A stretch of 64,000 nt of DNA from JBMOLL01 sp049325415 (GTDB lineage: Bacteria; Bacteroidota; Bacteroidia; Bacteroidales; GCA-2748055): contig JBMOLL010000074.1 of the NCBI GenBank assembly GCA_049325415.1, positions 1-64,000 on the forward strand, given 5' to 3'. A program made the translations under genes and the position numbers. Positions 25,131 through 34,332 of the stretch are shown here, piece by piece; within the stretch, counting starts at the first letter, position 1; each line of letters opens with the position of its first letter. The notes under the pieces are model-generated. The model saw only the letters and a program-made list of their open reading frames with translations, was not told the DNA's origin and searched no databases.

Positions 25131-26398
25131 TGGGTCCTGAGCCAGCGGTTATACATAATCACAATCAGAAATACCGGCCAGTAGCTCATACCGATAAAGG
25201 CAACAATGCCGGGAAGGTCACCTCCACGAAGGATAGGAATGAAGGAAGCCAGGATTACTCCTTTGAGAAGCCACTTCAGGTCGCTTTCATAACGCAGGGC
25301 ATAGCGGAATAGAGCCACAAACAGCCAGCCATACAACACGGAAAACAATATTATTCCGATCCATCCTCCCTCGCCATAGAAGCTTCCGTAAATGGTCTGG
25401 GATATCCCCACGGTTCCGTATTGCATATTATTCAATCCCAGCTTATTGTGATAACCACCCAGGGGCTTTCCGGGCCACCAGCGCCTGGGAATGGGCCTGA
25501 GCAGGATCTCAAAGTGTTCCATTCCGTATGAATAATTCAGATGTTCGGGATACACATCGAGCACCATCATGAAGCCGTCGAGCATGTTCTGGTCGAGTTT
25601 CTTTTCATTGCGCTGTGCCGCAAGCTCAAAGCGCTGTTTCCAGGTCAGGGATTTGACGTCGTAGGTACGAGCAACCCCTGCGAGGGCAAAGAAAAGGAGC
25701 AGTGCTGCCCCTCCGGCCGCGTAGTATTTAGTTTTCTGCCAGGGAGTATTGTAGCGCGTCACAAGTATTCCGAGAGCCACCATCCAGGAGATAAACTGGA
25801 AGCGCATGGAAGGACTGTAGGAAACAAACATGCCCCAGATCATTAAAAGGAGGAAGAGCAGTTTGACAAAGAAATTTTCCCTGAAGTTGTAAGATTTGTA
25901 GACCAGGTAAGCCAGCAGGATCAAACCGGCAATAGCCATCCCGAAAAGCAGGAAGTAACTGTTTCCCAGGGCAAGGTTTCCGCTGATCATTCCCTTGAAA
26001 ACCGAATTCAGGACCACGAAAAAGAAGAACAGGATCAAGATCAGGATCCTCTTCTCCCTCATGAAGCTCGTAAACAGATCATCATTATCAATGACCGGGG
26101 GATAGCGCCGCCTGCTGTTGACAAGGCTGTAGGTAACGGAAAGAATAAAGGTGCCCAGAAAAAACAGTCCGAGCGCCCAGAGCGCTTTATCAAAGGTCAT
26201 TTCCGTGAAAATATTCCTTGTATAGGCGACACTTACCCAGTTGGCTTTTCCGGACAATACCGCTTTATACCGCGAGATCCCGGTAAGCATGAAGAAAAGG
26301 ACCGGCAGGAAGAGAAATTCGTCATTGTATTTGAAGTAGTGCCAGACGGCAAGGATCAACAGGATAAAAGCAGCTATCTGATAAAAATATACCGGCAT
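25040..26398 (-). CDS. Wzy-like polysaccharide polymerase/O-antigen ligase-type membrane protein
   Basis: A ~452-residue membrane protein with 10-12 hydrophobic segments. The large loop contains LLRPIPRRWWPGKPLGGYH and GSFYGEGGWIGIILFSVLYG, the pattern of 'oligosaccharide repeat unit polymerase' (Wzy/EpsG-like) proteins, which join repeat units at the periplasmic face. ATG at 26398 is used, 4 bases after the upstream GT stop; a longer frame opening at 26527 overlaps that gene and is unlikely. The C-terminus is odd: KVEDKVEDEVEDEG is encoded by the CCTCAACCTCAT hexamer repeats of the adjacent intergenic array. Confidence 0.8.
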   Translation of the reverse strand: MPVYFYQIAAFILLILAVWHYFKYNDEFLFLPVLFFMLTGISRYKAVLSGKANWVSVAYTRNIFTEMTFDKALWALGLFFLGTFILSVTYSLVNSRRRYPPVIDNDDLFTSFMREKRILILILFFFFVVLNSVFKGMISGNLALGNSYFLLFGMAIAGLILLAYLVYKSYNFRENFFVKLLFLLLMIWGMFVSYSPSMRFQFISWMVALGILVTRYNTPWQKTKYYAAGGAALLLFFALAGVARTYDVKSLTWKQRFELAAQRNEKKLDQNMLDGFMMVLDVYPEHLNYSYGMEHFEILLRPIPRRWWPGKPLGGYHNKLGLNNMQYGTVGISQTIYGSFYGEGGWIGIILFSVLYGWLFVALFRYALRYESDLKWLLKGVILASFIPILRGGDLPGIVAFIGMSYWPVFLIVIMYNRWLRTHGRNEDKVEDKVEDEVEDEGKPIYTGPGFR

Positions 26399-26402
26399 CT
26401 TC

Positions 26403-27533
26403 TCAGTCAGTAATCGAATGGGGTTTACTACGAAGGATTTCCAGAACCTGCTCAACCTGTACTTTCCAGTCCATCGCTTTTTTTGCTTCTGTAAAATCCG
26501 GCAAAAGCGGTTGTGCAAGAAACTCACCCAGGGTGGAGGTCAGGGCTTCAGGATCATCTGGTTTACAGGTGTATCCCAGGTTAAACATCTTTACCGTGGA
26601 GGTCATTGCTGAAGGCAGATCAGAAACCAGAACAGGCTTTCCTGAAGGAATGACCTGGTGCAGGATCCCGCTCTGGGAATGAAAAGAGGCTGAATAATAC
26701 AGTACAACCAGATCGCTCACATTCAGCACTGCGGAAAGCTCTGCGTCGCTCAGGTACTTTAATTTCCAGACAATCCGGTCAAAGACCCCTGCCTCTCTGG
26801 CCGCTTCCATCAAGGCCTCAACGCTTACCGAGCCACTCGATGGCTTTCCGGCAATCACCAGGCCGGGGCCGGGCAGTTTGCTTAGTGCCCGGAAGACCAG
26901 GAGATAATTTTTTTCGGCCCTTATATTTCCGGGAATCGAAAAAACACGGCTAAAATTCTTCGTTTCCTGTCTAAGCTCCTTTAAAAATGCCGGATCCGGA
27001 TCCGGAAGCGGATACAGTCCATGCTGAACGGGCAAATAGGTAAGATCAGGTCTTTCACGGTAATAACTCCGTTCAGGTAAGGGTGCATGAAAAAGGGCCA
27101 GGGATACTGTTCTCATCATCTTTTTCATACAAAAGGCCGAAAATGCACGGGAAGGCGGATAGGCATCCCTGTCGGCATCGTGCAGGAAAACACCGAATAC
27201 GTGCTTTCTGAGGAAAAGGCGATAAAGAGGAGACCAGAAGGGAGCTGTTATCTGTTCGAAATCATTGAGAAGAACAAAAGAGGGTTCAGCCTTCTTCAGA
27301 TAGCGTAAAAGGATCAGGGGATTACGCCACTGTCTCCGGAGAAAATACAACTTACCGGCTTTGCTGTCGTCCATCAGGATCTTCTGTATCCCCTGCCCGC
27401 CGGTCGAGGCATTGACAGGCAAAAGCAGGGCTACTGAATCTGTGTGCCGCGACTCACTGTAGGCCCTGAAGAGCTGCAGGGCATATTCATAGCAGCCCCC
27501 GAAAGAACTCGATTCATAGATAATAATATTCAT
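26403..27533 (-). CDS. GT-B (family 4-like) glycosyltransferase
   Basis: A 376-residue protein. N-terminal MNIIIYESSSFGGCYEYALQ is an acceptor-side GT-B start; the donor half has FSRVFSIPGNIRAEKNYLLVFRAL and LVIAGKPSSGS. The usual E-x7-E motif is replaced by SQSGILHQVIPSGKPVLVSD, lacking the first Glu. This places it among divergent GT4 members and leaves activity uncertain. It overlaps the upstream GT2 gene by 4 bases and is followed 4 bases later by the polymerase gene, so it belongs firmly to the operon. Confidence 0.75.
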   Translation of the reverse strand: MNIIIYESSSFGGCYEYALQLFRAYSESRHTDSVALLLPVNASTGGQGIQKILMDDSKAGKLYFLRRQWRNPLILLRYLKKAEPSFVLLNDFEQITAPFWSPLYRLFLRKHVFGVFLHDADRDAYPPSRAFSAFCMKKMMRTVSLALFHAPLPERSYYRERPDLTYLPVQHGLYPLPDPDPAFLKELRQETKNFSRVFSIPGNIRAEKNYLLVFRALSKLPGPGLVIAGKPSSGSVSVEALMEAAREAGVFDRIVWKLKYLSDAELSAVLNVSDLVVLYYSASFHSQSGILHQVIPSGKPVLVSDLPSAMTSTVKMFNLGYTCKPDDPEALTSTLGEFLAQPLLPDFTEAKKAMDWKVQVEQVLEILRSKPHSITD

Positions 27534-28570
27534 CGACCTAGTACCGACCAGAGTTTTTTCCTTCCTTCCTTTTTTACGGGGTCCCTGTCGGACAGACCAT
27601 GCAAATATCCCCTGAGATAAGCTATCCTGCTCATCTCCAGCTGGACAAGTGCATTCAGAAAAGCCTTTAAACCATACTTTTCAGAGCGGACGGTTTTCCA
27701 GCTCTTCCATGCGTTGATCCACGACCGGAGCCCGGGAAGGAACAGTATGGGAATAAACCATATAAAGACAGGCAAGCCTCCGGGCGATGAAGACAGAATT
27801 GCCAGCAATATCAGTAAAAGAAGTGACAGGAAAAGAAGGTACCTCATCCCCGTTTCAACCAGGTTGCTCCAGAAATTCCTGTAATTGATGCGGCTCTCCC
27901 CGTCACCGAGCCCGTAACGGTATGCCTCCCTGGCAAAGGCCCGGTTGGTCTTATGTCTCCCCCAGTATACATCAGGTGAAGCGACAAAGCGGTACGCGAA
28001 ACCATGTTTTTTGACCAGTTTCCAGAAGATCGTGTCGTCGGCAGCCAGGGTAAGCCATTCGGGATATCCGCCCACAGTTACCCAGACCTTTTTCCGGTAG
28101 GCAATGGAACGACTGGATACTGAAAAACCATCATCCATGACCACCGGGTATCCCTTTTGAAGGATGTGATCCGACCTCGCGGCGAGGGTATCCGTTTCTC
28201 CGGCCATGACAGTAAAGGCGCCACCGGCCACATCGATGGACAGATCGCTCAGCGGTGCAATCAGGTTTTTCAGCCAGTCGGGTTTGAAGCGGCAACCGAA
28301 GTCGGTCGATACGATCAGGTCAAAAGAGGCTTCCGCAATGGCCAGATTCCTGCCCCGGGCTACGTTACAGCCTTTTTCCCTTAAAAGCCTGACGGGAATT
28401 TCGCTGGCTGCCTTCCAGTCCATGAGGATCTCCCAGGTACCATCAGCAGAGCCCGCATCGGTTATTATCACCTCGGCCGGTTTTACGGTCTGTGCATCCA
28501 GATCGGCCAGGGTGTTTTTAAGCCGGCGCGCTTCATTGTATACGGTCGAAACCAGTGTGAATTTCTCCAT
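27530..28570 (-). CDS. Family 2 glycosyltransferase with C-terminal membrane segments
   Basis: A 346-residue GT-A enzyme: FTLVSTVYNEARRLKNTLAD, VIITDAGSADGTWEIL, then STDFGCRFKPDW at the DxD position and LAADDTIFWKL as the catalytic-base region. Residues ~245-290 hold two hydrophobic segments (YLLFLSLLLLILLAIL, PVFIWFIPILFLPG), so it is probably anchored in the inner membrane. Overlaps the following gene by 4 bases; 2 bases separate it from the gene before. The sugar is unknown. Confidence 0.85.
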   Translation of the reverse strand: MEKFTLVSTVYNEARRLKNTLADLDAQTVKPAEVIITDAGSADGTWEILMDWKAASEIPVRLLREKGCNVARGRNLAIAEASFDLIVSTDFGCRFKPDWLKNLIAPLSDLSIDVAGGAFTVMAGETDTLAARSDHILQKGYPVVMDDGFSVSSRSIAYRKKVWVTVGGYPEWLTLAADDTIFWKLVKKHGFAYRFVASPDVYWGRHKTNRAFAREAYRYGLGDGESRINYRNFWSNLVETGMRYLLFLSLLLLILLAILSSSPGGLPVFIWFIPILFLPGLRSWINAWKSWKTVRSEKYGLKAFLNALVQLEMSRIAYLRGYLHGLSDRDPVKKEGRKKLWSVLGR

Positions 28571-28572
28571 CT

Positions 28573-29541
28573 TTAAATCATGCCGAGATATTTACGGAAC
28601 TGCTCCGGGTCGGTGTTAACGCCGTGCATCAGCTGCCACCCGCTGCCGGTCCTGAGGCGGTTGACCTTAGAAACCAGACGGAGGTAAAGATCCGCCAGAA
28701 TCACATCGGGCGAGGAAACCGAATCGAACATTTCGGGATCGAGTTCCCGGTTTTTTCCCTGGATCATGGTATGGTAGATCTGGGCTTTAAAGAACAGCTT
28801 TTCAGCTCTGCTCAGCTCATCACTGTCGCTGATAAAGTTATTCCACAGTTCTCCAAAGACTTCAAGTTTTTGCCTGTCGCGCTGGGAATTGCTGAAAGCG
28901 GCACCCGTGGTCTGATTCCCGTGAATCCTGTAAAAATAACAGCACTCGCTGGTATGGGGTATGGCAGGGCAAAGCTGACCCATCCGCCAGAGGTAGTCCC
29001 AGTCTTCATAGGCAACCTGGTCCTCTCTCCACGGACCCAGTTCCTTCAGGAAATGCCTGTCGAAGAGAAAACCGGGTATTATGGTGAAAAAGCCCCTGAC
29101 CATGGCCCGGTGCAGTGTCCATCTCGAAGGTAAGGGCCGGTACTGCAGGATCACATCCTGCTGTATCCAGGTCTGTCCGTCCCATGAGGCATGTACATAG
29201 GGACCGTAAACCGCGCCAGCACTCCGGTCTCTGAGCACCTTCATCTGAACCCTGAACTTATTGTTGGTCACCACATCATCGGAATCCATGAACTGGATGT
29301 ATTTCCCGGTCGAGATCCTGAATCCGGCGTTCCGTGCAGCACCGGGGGTTCTGCCCGGATTGGGAACAAGGATCACCGAGTCACTGTAATGCTCCCGGAG
29401 ATACTGCTGTGTACCATCGGTTGAACCGCTGTCGACGACGATGATCTCCGAAGCACGGGTAGTCTGCTTCAGGATATTCTCCAGCGTCACCTTCAACAGG
29501 TCGAGACGGTTCAAGGTCGGGATGATTACAGAGACCGACAT
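28573..29541 (-). CDS. Family 2 glycosyltransferase
   Basis: A 322-residue soluble GT-A enzyme with VSVIIPTLNRLDLLKVTLEN, IIVVDSGSTDGTQQYL, GAARNAGFRISTGKYIQFMDSDD (metal-binding DSDD) and the acceptor-side AYEDWDYLWRMGQ, in which ED is the likely base. Everything expected of an intact GT2 is present. It sits between two other GT2 genes with 2 and 4-base gaps, three GT2 paralogues in a row. They differ clearly in sequence, so they probably add different sugars. Confidence 0.87.
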   Translation of the reverse strand: MSVSVIIPTLNRLDLLKVTLENILKQTTRASEIIVVDSGSTDGTQQYLREHYSDSVILVPNPGRTPGAARNAGFRISTGKYIQFMDSDDVVTNNKFRVQMKVLRDRSAGAVYGPYVHASWDGQTWIQQDVILQYRPLPSRWTLHRAMVRGFFTIIPGFLFDRHFLKELGPWREDQVAYEDWDYLWRMGQLCPAIPHTSECCYFYRIHGNQTTGAAFSNSQRDRQKLEVFGELWNNFISDSDELSRAEKLFFKAQIYHTMIQGKNRELDPEMFDSVSSPDVILADLYLRLVSKVNRLRTGSGWQLMHGVNTDPEQFRKYLGMI

Positions 29542-29545
29542 CAGC

Positions 29546-30478
29546 TTAGCGGGTATTCAGCCAGTAGTTTTTTCGTCCGAACAGAAAGCGAAGCATTTGC
29601 CAGGCTTTCCTGTGATCGGCTTTGCGTCGCAGGGTCATGAGGTGAAGGGCCTTCACGAAGTAGAGGGACCAGGTATATACTGCACCTTTGTTCATTTGCA
29701 CAGCCAGGTAGGTATTGGGGAATTTCCGGGTGAAATATTTTACCGACTCGTCGTTAAAATGAAGGCTGCTTCCTTCTTTGTGGATCACTTTAGCCTCCGG
29801 ATAATAAAGGATCCTGTACCCGGCCCTGCCGATCTTCCAGCACCAGTCGATATCCTCGCCATACATAAAAAACCTGTCGGGCAGGGTGTTGCCCAGTTCT
29901 TCGAGTACCCGCCGACTGAAAAAGAAAAAGGTGCCCCACACCCAGTCGCAGAACACCTCTCCGAGGTGATCGAACTCATTCCCGAGGTAGAACAGGGCTC
30001 TTTCCTCCTTTGAGAATTTTCGGGTGATCCGGAAAAGTTCCATAAATTCTGCTCTGAGCGCTGGAAACCGTCCTGCAGGATGCTGCAGGCTGCCGTCAGG
30101 ATTAAGCAGCATCGACGACAGCACACCGATATTGGTTCCGGCTTCCATTCTTTTCATGGCCCGACTGGCCGCGTCATTTACAAACTCGGTGTCGCTGTTT
30201 AGCAGGAGGATATACCTGCCCACAGACAGTTCGAGACCCTGGTTGACTGCCCTGGAGAACCCGGCATTGACGGTGTTCAGAATAAGTTTAATCCCCGGGA
30301 AAGCGGTTTCGAAAAAGTTGCTGTCGAAGGAGTCCGAGCAGTTATCGACAAGAATTACTTCGAACCTGTTTTCTTTTTCCTCGCGGTATACCGAACGGAT
30401 GCAGGCTGCAGTAAGCTCCTGGGTATTATAGTTGACGATAATGATGGAGATATCAATCCCCGAATCCTGACTGTACAT
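29546..30478 (-). CDS. Family 2 glycosyltransferase (rhamnosyltransferase-like)
   Basis: About 310 residues from ATG 30478. ISIIIVNYNTQELTAACIRS, VILVDNCSDS, NAGFSRAVNQGLELSVGRYILLLNSDTE and FFMYGEDIDWCWKIGRAGYRI are classic for the WbbL-like rhamnosyltransferase group of GT2. Upstream ATGs at 30520 and 30514 would extend it by 12-14 unconserved residues and deepen the overlap with the preceding gene from 26 to 62-68 bases, so 30478 is preferred. No dTDP-rhamnose genes are in the window. Confidence 0.87.
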   Translation of the reverse strand: MYSQDSGIDISIIIVNYNTQELTAACIRSVYREEKENRFEVILVDNCSDSFDSNFFETAFPGIKLILNTVNAGFSRAVNQGLELSVGRYILLLNSDTEFVNDAASRAMKRMEAGTNIGVLSSMLLNPDGSLQHPAGRFPALRAEFMELFRITRKFSKEERALFYLGNEFDHLGEVFCDWVWGTFFFFSRRVLEELGNTLPDRFFMYGEDIDWCWKIGRAGYRILYYPEAKVIHKEGSSLHFNDESVKYFTRKFPNTYLAVQMNKGAVYTWSLYFVKALHLMTLRRKADHRKAWQMLRFLFGRKNYWLNTR

Positions 30479-31634
30479 AGATGGTATCGCAGATTTGCCG
30501 GCATATCCGGTCATAATCATTTACTTCTTTTACGCGGGATGCTGCGGCACGTCCCATCTCTGTGGCCAGACCCGGATCGGCAAGGCAGTGCCCGATCCTG
30601 TCGGCCGCTTCATCAAGATCCATATAGGGTACAATGATTCCTTCCCCCTCCTGCAGAAATTCGGGAATGCCTCCCGTTCCTCTAAAGCAGACGACCACTT
30701 TCTCCAGTAAGCAGTTCTCGAGGGCAACCAGCGGAAAGGGGTCCTCCCTGGAACTTAAAATGAAAAAGTCGAACAGCCGGTAATAATCATACGGATTGGT
30801 TACCATCCCTGTAAAACGGAACCTGTCTTCCAGTCCGAGCAACTTGATATCATACAAAAGGCCCTGGTAAAATGCTTCAACACCCAGCCCGTTTTGTCCA
30901 ACCCACACAAAAAGAAATTTCCTTCCGGGGTAGCGTGCAGAAAGTTTCCCGGCCAGTGCCACGAAAAGATCGGCCCCCTTGCGCCAGTCGGTATTCCCGG
31001 ATCCGCCGATCACGACCGTATCCTTACCGATGCCCAGTTGCCGTTGCATCTCTTCAGGGTTTATTCCCTGTTGCATCCCTGGAATTACAAAGGGCGGGAT
31101 CACCCGGATCCTTGCTTCTTCAATTCCCGCCGCTTCCATAACTGCCTTTTTGACCCCTTCTGAAACAGCAATGAAGAAGGAACTATGCCTGCTTACCTGA
31201 AGCAGGTTGCGCTCGCCAAGGTTTCGAATCGTGTTCCCCAGTTCATGGACATGTGTGATCACCCGGGGATGACGGAGAAAGGTCAGAACCTCTCCGTTGG
31301 CAATGGTATTGGAATACACCAGTTCGAATTGCAGAGGCCGGATTCTGGCGCGTAACAGAGTTTCCCGAATAGACTTTACAATGTTTGTCCTGCCAAGCCG
31401 TCGTATAATGCGGCTGCCTATTCCTTTCCCGCCACTGCTTCCCTGCCAGATCCACACCGGACCGAGGGCCCTGAAATCATCGGCCAGCTCGCCGTCTTCC
31501 TTCAGCAAAAATGAAGGCGAGACCCGGGCATTTTCCACGAGCCAGCGGGCCAGGTGTAGCAGCACGAGCGGTGCCCCGGTCCTGGAAGCGTCGTGTGAAA
31601 TCATGAGGATACGGGGAATTTTCCCGTTTTTCAT
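30453..31634 (-). CDS. Family 4 glycosyltransferase
   Basis: A ~393-residue GT-B enzyme: RILMISHDASRTGAPLVLLH at the N-terminus (SRTGAP is typical), VIPPFVIPG, VIGGSGNTDWRKGADLFVAL, and E-x7-E in EDPFPLVALENCLLEKVVV followed by GTGGIPEFL. ATG at 31634 overlaps the upstream DUF1919 stop by 4 bases (ATGA); the GTG at 31658 is rejected for that reason. The 3' end overlaps the next GT2 gene by about 26 bases. Confidence 0.87.
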   Translation of the reverse strand: MKNGKIPRILMISHDASRTGAPLVLLHLARWLVENARVSPSFLLKEDGELADDFRALGPVWIWQGSSGGKGIGSRIIRRLGRTNIVKSIRETLLRARIRPLQFELVYSNTIANGEVLTFLRHPRVITHVHELGNTIRNLGERNLLQVSRHSSFFIAVSEGVKKAVMEAAGIEEARIRVIPPFVIPGMQQGINPEEMQRQLGIGKDTVVIGGSGNTDWRKGADLFVALAGKLSARYPGRKFLFVWVGQNGLGVEAFYQGLLYDIKLLGLEDRFRFTGMVTNPYDYYRLFDFFILSSREDPFPLVALENCLLEKVVVCFRGTGGIPEFLQEGEGIIVPYMDLDEAADRIGHCLADPGLATEMGRAAASRVKEVNDYDRICRQICDTIYVQSGFGD

Positions 31635-32302
31635 TCGAAAATTGTTGTAAAGATCCACCTTTTCAGGTGGTATCGTTTAATTTTACCGGTATTCAGCCAG
31701 CCGATCAGGTCAAATCTGTTCAGCCATTCCTCCCCTTCGATGATATCGCCCAACTGCCCGTCGTTCCTGTATTTTCTGAAATATACAACACTGCTGAGAT
31801 CCTTCCTTTTTTTCGAGGAGAAAAAGACCTTTCGCGAATACGGCAGCCTGTCGAAACGTTCCATATCTTCAGCTGTGCACCCGTCACGCTCCGACCCGAT
31901 GATTAAAAGATTATCCGGATTGAACCTGGCTTTCCGTTCATCCCATTTATCCTTCGCCTCGGCTGAACTGTGATAATGAATGAAGTGGATCTCCATATCT
32001 CCAATAATTCCCAGGGGATAATCCACTTCATCCGGAAAAAGCCTTGATTTCCTGCTGAAAGTCATTTCCCCGGCAAAATACTGATCCGGATCTTCAAGAA
32101 AGCGGATATAGTCGGGATATGGAATATACAGGTTGATCGTCGGGCTGAGGAATTTCATCCCCAGGTCGTGGTAGATTACTCCGGCAACACAGTTGTTGCA
32201 GAGAATGGTGAAATCAGAATTTGTAAGCCCGGAGTGATCAAAGCGCCATTTCAGCAGACGGCGGTAGAAATAACGGTAAATATTTTTGAGCAGGCGGATC
32301 AT
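31631..32302 (-). CDS. DUF1919 exopolysaccharide protein
   Basis: A 223-residue protein of the DUF1919 family, which occurs almost only in capsule and EPS loci. Typical features are DFTILCNNCVAGVIYHDLGMKFLSPTINLYI, an EDPDQYF segment, and the LIIGSERDGCT motif. The role of the family is not established; a glycosyl-, phospho- or acyl-transfer function has been supposed because of context. No signal peptide or membrane helix. Both neighbours overlap it by 4 bases, so it is translationally coupled into the GT run. Confidence 0.85.
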   Translation of the reverse strand: MIRLLKNIYRYFYRRLLKWRFDHSGLTNSDFTILCNNCVAGVIYHDLGMKFLSPTINLYIPYPDYIRFLEDPDQYFAGEMTFSRKSRLFPDEVDYPLGIIGDMEIHFIHYHSSAEAKDKWDERKARFNPDNLLIIGSERDGCTAEDMERFDRLPYSRKVFFSSKKRKDLSSVVYFRKYRNDGQLGDIIEGEEWLNRFDLIGWLNTGKIKRYHLKRWIFTTIFE

Positions 32303-33054
32303 CTGTTCATGATTTTGCGTTTCAGCCAGTGCCTGAGTCCCAAAGCCCCGCTCTCTTCACTATCGAATGCGGCCAGTTGCTCCGGGGTAAACAGTGCTTT
32401 CAGGGCCCTTTCCCTTTCCTCACGGATCAGTGCTTCATTCTTCCCGTTAAATGACAGCCCGCCTGTGTCGTAAACGGCAATGAAGCGGTCGATATGGCGG
32501 TAGGAGAAGGGATGGAAAGCGACCAGCCTGACGGTCCATTCCCAGTCGGAAACGATCCGGAAACCGGTATTGTACAACCCCACCCTGCTGAAGAGTTCTT
32601 TTCTGATGTAACTGGCCTGGTGCGGGATCACATATTTGAGGATATAGCGGGTGTCGAGTCGATCGGTATAACGGTATTCCTTCCAGCCTTCCTTCGTGTC
32701 AAGGTAAATATCCCCATAGATCAGATCCTCTCCGCTGATCTCGCCACGCACCTCTTCCAGGGTTGTAGCCGTGGGAAAAATATCCCCCGAATTCATAAAA
32801 AGACAGTACTCGCCGCTGGCCAGTCCAATTCCCTTATTCATGGCTTCGTAGATCCCCCCGTCCTCTTCGCTCACAAAGTTGCTGATAATTGCTTCATTCT
32901 CACGTATGGTCTCCCTGCTTCCGTCAACAGAACCCCCGTCAATGACAATAAATTCAAAATCGCAGCCGGTCTGACTGCGAATGCTGTTAATCGTTTTCAC
33001 CAGACCGGCGTTGTTGTTCTTGTTTACCGTAATTATGGAAAAGAATGGCTTCAA
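32299..33054 (-). CDS. Family 2 glycosyltransferase (WcaE-like), TTG start
   Basis: A 251-residue GT-A enzyme: FFSIITVNKNNNAGLVKTI, FIVIDGGSVDGSRETI, EEDGGIYEAMNKGIGLASGE followed by CLFMNSGD, and PHQASYIRKELF. It resembles the last operon gene (17094-17849) in size and motif order but is clearly different. The only possible start is TTG at 33054: an in-frame TGA, the stop region of the upstream GT4, lies 3 bases before it and no ATG is close. Overlaps DUF1919 by 4 bases. Confidence 0.85.
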   Translation of the reverse strand: MKPFFSIITVNKNNNAGLVKTINSIRSQTGCDFEFIVIDGGSVDGSRETIRENEAIISNFVSEEDGGIYEAMNKGIGLASGEYCLFMNSGDIFPTATTLEEVRGEISGEDLIYGDIYLDTKEGWKEYRYTDRLDTRYILKYVIPHQASYIRKELFSRVGLYNTGFRIVSDWEWTVRLVAFHPFSYRHIDRFIAVYDTGGLSFNGKNEALIREERERALKALFTPEQLAAFDSEESGALGLRHWLKRKIMNR

Positions 33055-33057
33055 GGA

Positions 33058-34332
33058 TCAGTAATTCAGGCAGGTGGAGGCGACTTCGCGGTACAGGTCA
33101 AGGTACTTGCCGGCTACCTTTCCGATTTCGTATTGTGCGGCTTTCTGAGCGGCACTATTCTGCAATTTTGCCAGGATTTCAGCCGAACTGCAGCAGGATC
33201 CGATCGATAGCCGGAGATGCTCACTGTCTTTCACTTCGGTGATATACCCATCCACGCCGTTTTCCACGATATCGGCAGCCCCACCGGAGGCAAAACCGGC
33301 AAAAGCCGCACCGCAGGCCATGGCTTCCAGAAAGGTCCGGCCAAAAGTTTCATACAGGGAGGGAAAAATAAAAACATCAGCGGCGTTATAGATCACCGAA
33401 AGGCTTTTCCTGTCGGATACCTTGCCGAAACTGTGATAATCCATCCCGGTAAATGGAACGGCGGATATATTGCCCACGATCAGCAGGAAATAATTTCCGG
33501 GATTCCCGAGTTGTTTCAGAGCCTCAAAAGCAAGGCCCGTGCCTTTGTATTCCGTTTCGAGAAACTCGGCCACCAGCAGAAGCGTAAAGCGGTTTTCGGG
33601 GATTCCGAGCAGACGTTTTGCCCCGGCTTTATCTTTCCGTGAAAACACCGACAGATCGACCCCATTGCTGATCTGGGTTAACGGGAAACGGCCAAATAAT
33701 CCGCTGCGACTGGCCATGCCAGATTCCCAGCTGCTCAGGGTCACGAGATGCAGCAAACCGGTCGGAACTCCGGCCAGAATCCGCTCCTTTTCCTTCCAGA
33801 TCCGGTAGGATTGGTCCTTCGCCCTTTTTCCCGAAAGCATGGGACAGGAACCGCAGCCCGTCTCGTACCTGCGACACTCGTAGGTATAGTGGCAGCCACC
33901 GGTAAGGGGGTTCAGATCGGCCAGCCTCCAGATCACCGGGATCCTGCGGGCTTTTACATAGCTAAAAAATGCCCGGTAATCGATCATATCGCTGACCCAG
34001 TTCAGTACGATCAGATCGTAACCGTCTAACTGGGCCGTAAGCTCGGTGGTATAAGGCGCCCGGTGACCCGAGAAAAGCTCGTTTTTTCGCATAAACCGCC
34101 TGCTGATCCCCGCTTTTTCGAAGCGGATCCTTAATCCGTATAAAAATCGCCGGGCGCGCACAGTAAGCTTCCTGCTGTAGCGAAAACCCACGACCGAGGG
34201 ATCGTTGCTGCGCCTGTCCTGCACAAGCAAATCGGAACTGATCCCCATGGAGGAGATCTGGCGATGGATCTCGTAGAGCGACAGGGCCGCACCTCCCGAG
34301 ATATCCCTGGTATTGATATGCAGGACTTTCAT
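33058..34332 (-). CDS. Family 4 glycosyltransferase (WcaC-like, Cys motif)
   Basis: A 424-residue GT-B enzyme opening MKVLHINTRDISGGAALSLYEIH. Near residue 125 it carries WRLADLNPLTGGCHYTYEC then YETGCGSCPML, a four-cysteine motif shared with colanic-acid WcaC-type transferases. The donor half has LLLVAEFLETEYKG and E-x7-E in ETFGRTFLEAMACGAAFAGF. It is a paralogue of the gene at 36442-37728. It overlaps the upstream GT2 gene by 4 bases. Confidence 0.87.
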   Translation of the reverse strand: MKVLHINTRDISGGAALSLYEIHRQISSMGISSDLLVQDRRSNDPSVVGFRYSRKLTVRARRFLYGLRIRFEKAGISRRFMRKNELFSGHRAPYTTELTAQLDGYDLIVLNWVSDMIDYRAFFSYVKARRIPVIWRLADLNPLTGGCHYTYECRRYETGCGSCPMLSGKRAKDQSYRIWKEKERILAGVPTGLLHLVTLSSWESGMASRSGLFGRFPLTQISNGVDLSVFSRKDKAGAKRLLGIPENRFTLLLVAEFLETEYKGTGLAFEALKQLGNPGNYFLLIVGNISAVPFTGMDYHSFGKVSDRKSLSVIYNAADVFIFPSLYETFGRTFLEAMACGAAFAGFASGGAADIVENGVDGYITEVKDSEHLRLSIGSCCSSAEILAKLQNSAAQKAAQYEIGKVAGKYLDLYREVASTCLNY

